DNA of 33,576 bases. Origin: Chloroflexota bacterium (GTDB lineage Bacteria; Chloroflexota; Anaerolineae; Aggregatilineales; Phototrophicaceae). The notes beneath the pieces are model-generated. The model did not search any database. It was given only the letters and a program-made list of their open reading frames with translations, and was not told the origin of the DNA. Every line of letters starts with the position of its first letter. Positions within the stretch are counted from its first letter, which is position 1. The stretch lies in the NCBI GenBank assembly GCA_026709625.1, contig JAPOSR010000011.1, forward strand, positions 1-33,576, given 5' to 3'. This document shows positions 29,274-33,576 of this stretch, piece after piece. Made by a program: the position numbers and the translations under genes.

Positions 29274-30071
29274 TCAGGTCTCGCGGGCTTGCGCAAGCGT
29301 TGGCCCCACCGCGTCGCGCAGCAGATCGCGCAGCTGGGCGACCAGCGCGTGAAAAGCCGGGTCGCTGCGGGTATGGAAATCACGCGGATAGGGCAGCGGA
29401 TTGCTCACAACCTGGGTGATGCGCCCGGGTCGGGGCGTCATGACCACGATGCGCCCCGACAAAAAAGCGGCTTCGGCGATGCTGTGCGTCACAAAAACGA
29501 CAGTCGTACCGGTCGCCTGCCAGATGCGCAGCAATTCGAAGTTCATGCGCTCGCGGGTGAATTCATCCAGCGCGCCAAAGGGCTCGTCCATCAGCAGCAC
29601 CGATGGCTCGAAGACCAAGGCGCGGGCGATCGACACGCGCTGTTGCATGCCGCCCGACAGCTGCCAAGGATAATGCTCGACAAAATCACCCAGCTCGACC
29701 ATGTCCAGCATAGCTTGGGCGCGCTTTGCCCGCTCGGCTTTGGCATAGCCCATCACTTCCAGGGGCAGCTGCACATTTTTGCTGACGCTGCGCCAGTCGT
29801 AGAGCGTGGCTTGCTGGAAGACCATGCCATAGTCGCGGTCGCGGCGGGCTTGGGCGGGCGCTTTGCCATTGACGCGCAGGTCGCCGCTGCTGGGCTGCAG
29901 CAAGTCGGCGATCAGGCGCATCAAGGTGGATTTGCCACAGCCCGACGGTCCCACCAGCGACAAAAACTCGCCAGCGGCGACCTGCAAGTCGATATCCTGC
30001 AGGGCGACGACGGCTTCGTCCGTGCCAGGGTTAAAAATTTTTTGAATGCCCCGCGCCTCTATGGCATTCAT
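29274..30071 (-). CDS. ABC transporter ATP-binding protein (SsuB/TauB/ThiZ type)
   Basis: 265 residues with all ABC ATPase motifs: Walker A GPSGCGKST (41-49), Q-loop VFQQATLYDW, signature LSGGMQQRVSIARAL, Walker B LLMDEPFGALDEFTR, and the switch histidine in VFVTHSIAEA. It drives the importer formed by the two flanking permeases. Its ATG at 30071-30069 overlaps the stop of the large permease gene (ATGA), indicating translational coupling. The C-terminal part, PRPGRITQVVSNPLPYPRD, is as expected for the SsuB group. Confidence 0.93.
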   Translation of the reverse strand: MNAIEARGIQKIFNPGTDEAVVALQDIDLQVAAGEFLSLVGPSGCGKSTLMRLIADLLQPSSGDLRVNGKAPAQARRDRDYGMVFQQATLYDWRSVSKNVQLPLEVMGYAKAERAKRAQAMLDMVELGDFVEHYPWQLSGGMQQRVSIARALVFEPSVLLMDEPFGALDEFTRERMNFELLRIWQATGTTVVFVTHSIAEAAFLSGRIVVMTPRPGRITQVVSNPLPYPRDFHTRSDPAFHALVAQLRDLLRDAVGPTLAQARET

Positions 30072-31828
30072 GTCCGCGCTCCTTCAGATGGCAGAAAGCT
30101 GCGCAGCGCCACCCGTTCGCACAAGCTGACCGCGGCGAAGAATACCATGCCAACAGCCGCCGCCATAACAATCGATGCCCACAGTTTGGGGGTCGATATC
30201 AAACTATAATCCGAGCTGAAATCCAAAATCGCCCGCCCCAGTCCATCGCCAATGCCGGATGGCAGCTCGCCGATGATCGCGCCGACCACGCTGGCTGTCG
30301 CCGAGACTTTCAGCGCGGTGAAGATGTAGGGCAAGGCAGCTGGCAGGCGCAGCTTCCACATAATCGTCCAGCGCCCCGCGGCATAAGAGCGCATCAACTC
30401 GACCTGCTCGGTGGCTGGCGACTGCATCCCGCGCAGTGTATTGATCGTGACTGGAAAGAAGGTCAAATAAGCGGCGATGACAGCCACCGACAGCGGACCA
30501 GCGCCCAGCCAGATCACCACCATGGGCGCGATAGCCAAGATCGGCACTGTCTGCGATGCCACCACATACGGCAGCAAGCCGCGTTCCAGCAAGCGCGAAT
30601 GGGCAAAGAACGCGCCCAGCATGAAGCCCAGCGCCGCGCCAAACACAAAACCGAAGATCGCCTCGCTGAAGGTGTAAGCGCCCGCCTCAGCCAGGATGCG
30701 CAGCAGCAGCAGCTCGCCATTGCGCCGCGCCGGCTGGGCAAATGCTTCGGCGATCATCTGCAAGTGTGGCAGGTTGAGGTCCTTGAGTATCTTGAGATCC
30801 AGCAAGACCAAGCTGCGGGGCTGGCTGAGAAAGCGCGCATCGGCGAAGTCGCCGCTGACAGTCGCGATCGGGCGGTCGAAGATCTGCCGCGCGCTGGTCG
30901 TCTGCAAGGCGTCTTCCGCGCGCAGGGCGATGCTCAGCCGCCCCGGAAAGGCTGGGCTTATGGGCAAAAAGGCCAGTCCCTCGCTCCGCTCCATCTGCCG
31001 CAGATAGCGTAGGTCAGGATATGGCAGGTCTTCATCCAGCGCGTCTGTTGAATTGCCCGGCGGCTGGGGCGGCATCAAATCATCCAGATCTTTGCGGTCG
31101 GCGATGACCACATCGACTCTGCCGCTTTGCAGCGCTGTCAACGCCTCGTCCAGCGTCGGCAGCGCGCGATATTGCCAGCCCGCCTGTGGCAGCAAGATTT
31201 TGTATGAAACCGAATCGGCGAAGGCTTTGCCCGCCTCCCAGCCGACCATCAGCAGCGCAAGCGTCAGACAAAACCCAACTGCGCGGGTGATGCGGCTCGG
31301 GCGCAAGACCAAAGCCAGCGTCGTCAGCAAGATAGCCAAGATGACGCGCGCCAAGGCATCGCTGCTTTCAACAGTTGGCAGGTCGAAGAGCAGCGCGGCG
31401 AGCATAAGCAGCGCGGCGAGCAAGACTCCTCTCGCCCCCGCGACGATTCGCAGCTCCACAAGCAGCGCCAAAGCCAGCAGGAATGTCACAGCGCCCAGAT
31501 ACAGCGAGCGCAGGTTCGCCAGCGCCCCCAAAAGCACAGCCGGGTCGAGCTCGTCTTGTCCCAGCTGCGCCGCCCAGTTGGCCGCATAGCGCGCCAAGGG
31601 CGATCGCAATTCGTCTGGCGCGCCGCCGCTTTGCCCCGCCATCCAGAGCGAGAGCCGCCCCAGGGTCGATTCGCTTACGAGTTCGTCATCGATAGGCAGC
31701 CCGCGATAAGTCTCTATCAGGCTGATTGTCAGCGCCAGCGCCAGCAGAATCGTGACTGGCAAGAGCAGACTGCGCATAGTCCGAGGCCGCGCGCTCGGCA
31801 TGGTCGGCGCAATGGCGATGCTGTTCAT
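30068..31828 (-). CDS. ABC permease with extra membrane helices and a binding-protein-like lobe
   Basis: About 586 residues from the ATG at 31828 (ATGs at 31801 and 31777 are alternatives; none has a good ribosome site; a reading from 31924 overlaps the gene upstream and is rejected). Residues 370-586 are a normal SsuC/ThiX-type permease core with EAA loop ELMRSYAAGRWTIMWKLRLPAALPYIFTALKV. Before it lie about five hydrophobic helices (about 18-37, 107-126, 132-150, 158-175, 181-199) and a soluble stretch at about 201-365. That stretch contains ALPTLDEALTALQSGRVDVVIADRKDLDDL, the pattern of lobe 2 in family 3 binding proteins. Family-typical permeases are about 250-270 residues, so this one is more than doubled. 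Confidence 0.8.
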   Translation of the reverse strand: MNSIAIAPTMPSARPRTMRSLLLPVTILLALALTISLIETYRGLPIDDELVSESTLGRLSLWMAGQSGGAPDELRSPLARYAANWAAQLGQDELDPAVLLGALANLRSLYLGAVTFLLALALLVELRIVAGARGVLLAALLMLAALLFDLPTVESSDALARVILAILLTTLALVLRPSRITRAVGFCLTLALLMVGWEAGKAFADSVSYKILLPQAGWQYRALPTLDEALTALQSGRVDVVIADRKDLDDLMPPQPPGNSTDALDEDLPYPDLRYLRQMERSEGLAFLPISPAFPGRLSIALRAEDALQTTSARQIFDRPIATVSGDFADARFLSQPRSLVLLDLKILKDLNLPHLQMIAEAFAQPARRNGELLLLRILAEAGAYTFSEAIFGFVFGAALGFMLGAFFAHSRLLERGLLPYVVASQTVPILAIAPMVVIWLGAGPLSVAVIAAYLTFFPVTINTLRGMQSPATEQVELMRSYAAGRWTIMWKLRLPAALPYIFTALKVSATASVVGAIIGELPSGIGDGLGRAILDFSSDYSLISTPKLWASIVMAAAVGMVFFAAVSLCERVALRSFLPSEGART

Positions 31829-31856
31829 GGAGGCAGCTGCTGGCGCCTGGCGCAAG

Positions 31857-33146
31857 TCAAGACACCTCGCCCAGGGCGTCCGCCATGATGTCCAAGGCGG
31901 TATCGACATCGGCGCGGCTGACATTCAGGTGCGGGGCGATGCGCACGACATTGCCATACAAGCCGCCTTTGCCCAGCAACAAGCCGCCTTCTTTGCAGGC
32001 ATCGACAAAAGCGACTGTGCGGGCGGCATCGGGCGCATTGTCGGCGGGCTGCACAAATTCCAGCGCCTGCATCAAGCCCATGCCCCGCGCCTCGCCCAGA
32101 AAAGGGAACTCGGCGGCGAATTCTGCCAAGCGCTCAGCCAGGCGCGCGCCCTGCACAGCGCAGTTGGTCGGCGTGTCGTGCGCCTGCATGTATTCGATAG
32201 TAGCCAGCGTCGTCGCCATGGTGACGGGGTTGCCGCCAAATGTCGAAAAGGTGAGGCCGCCCACTGCATCAGCCACTTCAGGCGTTGCGATGGTGCAGCC
32301 GATTGGGCTGCCATTGCCCATGCCTTTGGCGAAGGTCATGATGTCGGGTTCGATGCCAAATTGCTCGATGCCAAACCACTTGCCGCCTGTGCGTCCCCAG
32401 CCCGTCTGCACTTCATCGGCGATGAACAAGCCACCAGCGGCTTTGATGATGGGCAGCGCGCGCCGGAAATAGTCGGCAGGCGGGACGATAAACCCACCTG
32501 CGCCTTGGATCGGCTCGGCAATGAAGGCGGCGATGCGCCCCTGCGTGATGGTGGCGATCGTCTCTTCCAGGTCGTTCACACACAGATCAACCAATTGCTC
32601 TGTCGTCAAACCGGCTGGCGCGCGGAAAGCATAGGGGTTGCGCACATGCTTGATGTACGGATCGACGACTCCGCCCAACCGCCAGGGACCCTGCCCAGAC
32701 AGGCTCATCCCCAACAGGGAACGGCCGGAATAGGCGTGGCGCAGGGCGATGATGACCGAGTTGCCGGTGTACATGCGCGCCGCCAGCACCGCCGTCTCAT
32801 TGGCTTCGGTGCCGCTGTTGGTGAAGAAGCACTTCTGCAAGCGTCCCGGCGTCAATTCGGCGACCGTTTCCGCTAGCGCGACCATCGTCTCATTGACATA
32901 GATGGTCGAGGTGTGCTGCAGCTTTTGCAGCTGCGCCAGCGCGCGCGCGGTGATTTCGTCATTGCAATGCCCGACCGACACAGTCAAGATGCCGCCAAAG
33001 AAGTCGAGGTAGCGGACGCCATCAATATCCCAGATGTACTGGTCTTTGGCGCGCTCTGCCACCAGCGGCTTTTCGCCGTGATAGGGCGCTGCCGCCGCGA
33101 ACATCACCCGCCGATACCGCTCCATGATCGCTGCTGTGTTTGTCAT
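31857..33146 (-). CDS. class III (AGXT2-like) PLP-dependent aminotransferase
   Basis: 429 residues from the ATG at 33146, which has GGAG 8 bases upstream; a 44-residue longer reading from 33278 runs through repeat sequence and is rejected. Class III features: FFTNSGTEANETAVLAARMYTG, the PLP aspartate in FIADEVQTGWGRTG (D244), and the Schiff-base lysine K274 in TFAKGMGNGSPIG. The sequence is closest by motif to alanine-glyoxylate aminotransferase 2 and beta-alanine or beta-aminoisobutyrate aminotransferases. The next gene (large ABC permease) begins 28 bases after its stop, so it heads the importer operon. Exact amino donor and acceptor unknown. Confidence 0.9.
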   Translation of the reverse strand: MTNTAAIMERYRRVMFAAAAPYHGEKPLVAERAKDQYIWDIDGVRYLDFFGGILTVSVGHCNDEITARALAQLQKLQHTSTIYVNETMVALAETVAELTPGRLQKCFFTNSGTEANETAVLAARMYTGNSVIIALRHAYSGRSLLGMSLSGQGPWRLGGVVDPYIKHVRNPYAFRAPAGLTTEQLVDLCVNDLEETIATITQGRIAAFIAEPIQGAGGFIVPPADYFRRALPIIKAAGGLFIADEVQTGWGRTGGKWFGIEQFGIEPDIMTFAKGMGNGSPIGCTIATPEVADAVGGLTFSTFGGNPVTMATTLATIEYMQAHDTPTNCAVQGARLAERLAEFAAEFPFLGEARGMGLMQALEFVQPADNAPDAARTVAFVDACKEGGLLLGKGGLYGNVVRIAPHLNVSRADVDTALDIMADALGEVS

Positions 33147-33265
33147 GCCATCGCTCCAGATAGGCAGTCTCTGAGCTTGAAAGCCTATTGTACAGCAAGC
33201 GCAGTGATGATGCGAAAAAATCCATATTGGACGGAGTGGCGATTTTGGTGGGTACGCGTTGCTTT

Positions 33266-33289
33266 GCCCCCCAAACATGAGGGAGGGGC
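33266..33289. repeat. G/C-rich hairpin repeat followed by a short T-run
   Basis: GCCCCCC pairs with GGAGGGGC with one imperfect position around an A/T-containing loop, followed on the plus strand by TTTAAT. It could be a dispersed-repeat copy; termination of a plus-strand transcript is possible but no plus-strand gene precedes it. Confidence 0.45.
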
Positions 33290-33391
33290 TTTAATCTCGT
33301 AGCGAACTGGCTTCAATCGAGGGGCTGTCGGGACAAGTCGCTGCAATTTATGCTTAAATCCGCGCTCGACTCGCTCCCCTTCCCTTCTTGT

Positions 33392-33417
33392 GGGGGCAAG
33401 GGGCCGGGGGATGGGGG
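33392..33417 (+). repeat. G-quadruplex motif within a dispersed G/C-rich repeat
   Basis: Four G-runs of 5, 4, 5 and 5 bases are separated by loops of 3, 2 and 2 bases. Its complement (CCCAAGCCCCC...) resembles the sequence at 20234-20246, suggesting copies of one repeat family. Confidence 0.55.
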
Positions 33418-33418
33418 C

Positions 33419-33445
33419 TTGGGCGTCCGCTCCACAGACGCCCAA
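33419..33445. repeat. exact 9-base inverted repeat
   Basis: TTGGGCGTC at 33419-33427 and GACGCCCAA at 33437-33445 are perfect complements around a 9-base loop. A second short hairpin (ACGGACT / AGTCTGT with one G-U pair) follows directly. Confidence 0.6.
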
Positions 33446-33576
33446 AACGGACTATCAGTCTGTCGTTTTGCTAATTCTGATACAGCTTCCAAGAGCGCAG
33501 CGCCTTGCTTTGCTGGTCTGGGGATCGGCAGTACGGACATTGGCGCATAGCCATATGCGATAGACATCCACAAAAA

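Larger units (their letters stand above)
33147..33576. other. non-coding right end with repeats, hairpins and G-rich tract
   Basis: No convincing gene lies between the aminotransferase start and the right edge. The frames that are open here encode proline/glycine-rich peptides such as PPSPGPLPPQEGKG on the minus strand, typical translations of G/C-rich dispersed repeats. The stretch holds a hairpin at 33266-33289, a G-quadruplex motif at 33392-33417 and an exact inverted repeat at 33419-33445. Confidence 0.6.

Noticed and set aside
33185..33573. Minus-strand open frames with PPSPGPLPPQEGKG-like peptides
   Set aside because: These are translations of a G/C-rich dispersed repeat, a common source of false genes; no ribosome site and no family features.
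1..33576. CRISPR array or cas genes
   Set aside because: No regularly spaced direct repeats were seen; the Cas4-like nuclease at 10983-11807 belongs to the helicase operon and no other cas gene is present.

Overview
The window is bacterial chromosomal DNA, G+C-rich (about 60% by eye) and densely coded on both strands. It probably comes from a member of the Chloroflexota, perhaps an Anaerolineae-like lineage. That placement rests on the gene families seen (degenerate Uma2-family genes, several ABC importers lacking their own ATPase, solute-binding proteins with ordinary signal peptides and no lipobox) and on dispersed G/C-rich palindromic repeats. It is an inference; no rRNA or tRNA gene is present to confirm it.

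Layout. (1) 1-1822, minus: a small winged-helix protein, ParA and a long ParB that runs off the left edge. (2) 1984-5925, minus: an oligopeptide-type ABC importer (binding protein, DppB, DppC) without ATPases. (3) 6100-12279: a three-gene helicase / helicase / Fe-S nuclease operon on the plus strand, bracketed by two broken Uma2 genes in opposite orientation. (4) 12539-16145, plus: a small membrane protein, RecJ and a hydroxypyruvate-isomerase-like TIM barrel. (5) 16269-18788, minus: a DMT exporter, a glyoxalase-fold protein and an orphan amino-acid-type binding protein. (6) 18952-24895, plus: a sugar-type ABC importer followed by inositol dehydrogenase (IolG), a 71-residue unknown and an IolC-type kinase, under a good sigma-70-like promoter. 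(7) 25020-26730, plus: DinB-fold protein and RarA. (8) 26740-28290, plus: a strikingly A+T-rich restriction-modification island. (9) 28470-33146, minus: a class III aminotransferase followed by permease, ATPase and permease of a SsuABC/ThiXYZ-type importer, in which one permease carries a large N-terminal extension with a binding-protein-like lobe. The last ~430 bases are non-coding and hold repeats, hairpins and a G-quadruplex motif.

How the genes work together. The clearest candidate for an unusual system is region 3. An inactivated-looking SF1 helicase with an intact Walker A motif, a canonical UvrD-type helicase and a stand-alone RecB/Cas4-like nuclease with four iron-sulfur cysteines together contain the parts of AddAB/AdnAB, but divided over three polypeptides. 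RecJ lies about 1.2 kb downstream and RarA further on, so the window is rich in DNA-end-processing functions. Region 6 reads as uptake plus part of the catabolism of inositol or a related cyclitol. Region 9 may couple import of a nitrogenous small molecule to transamination.
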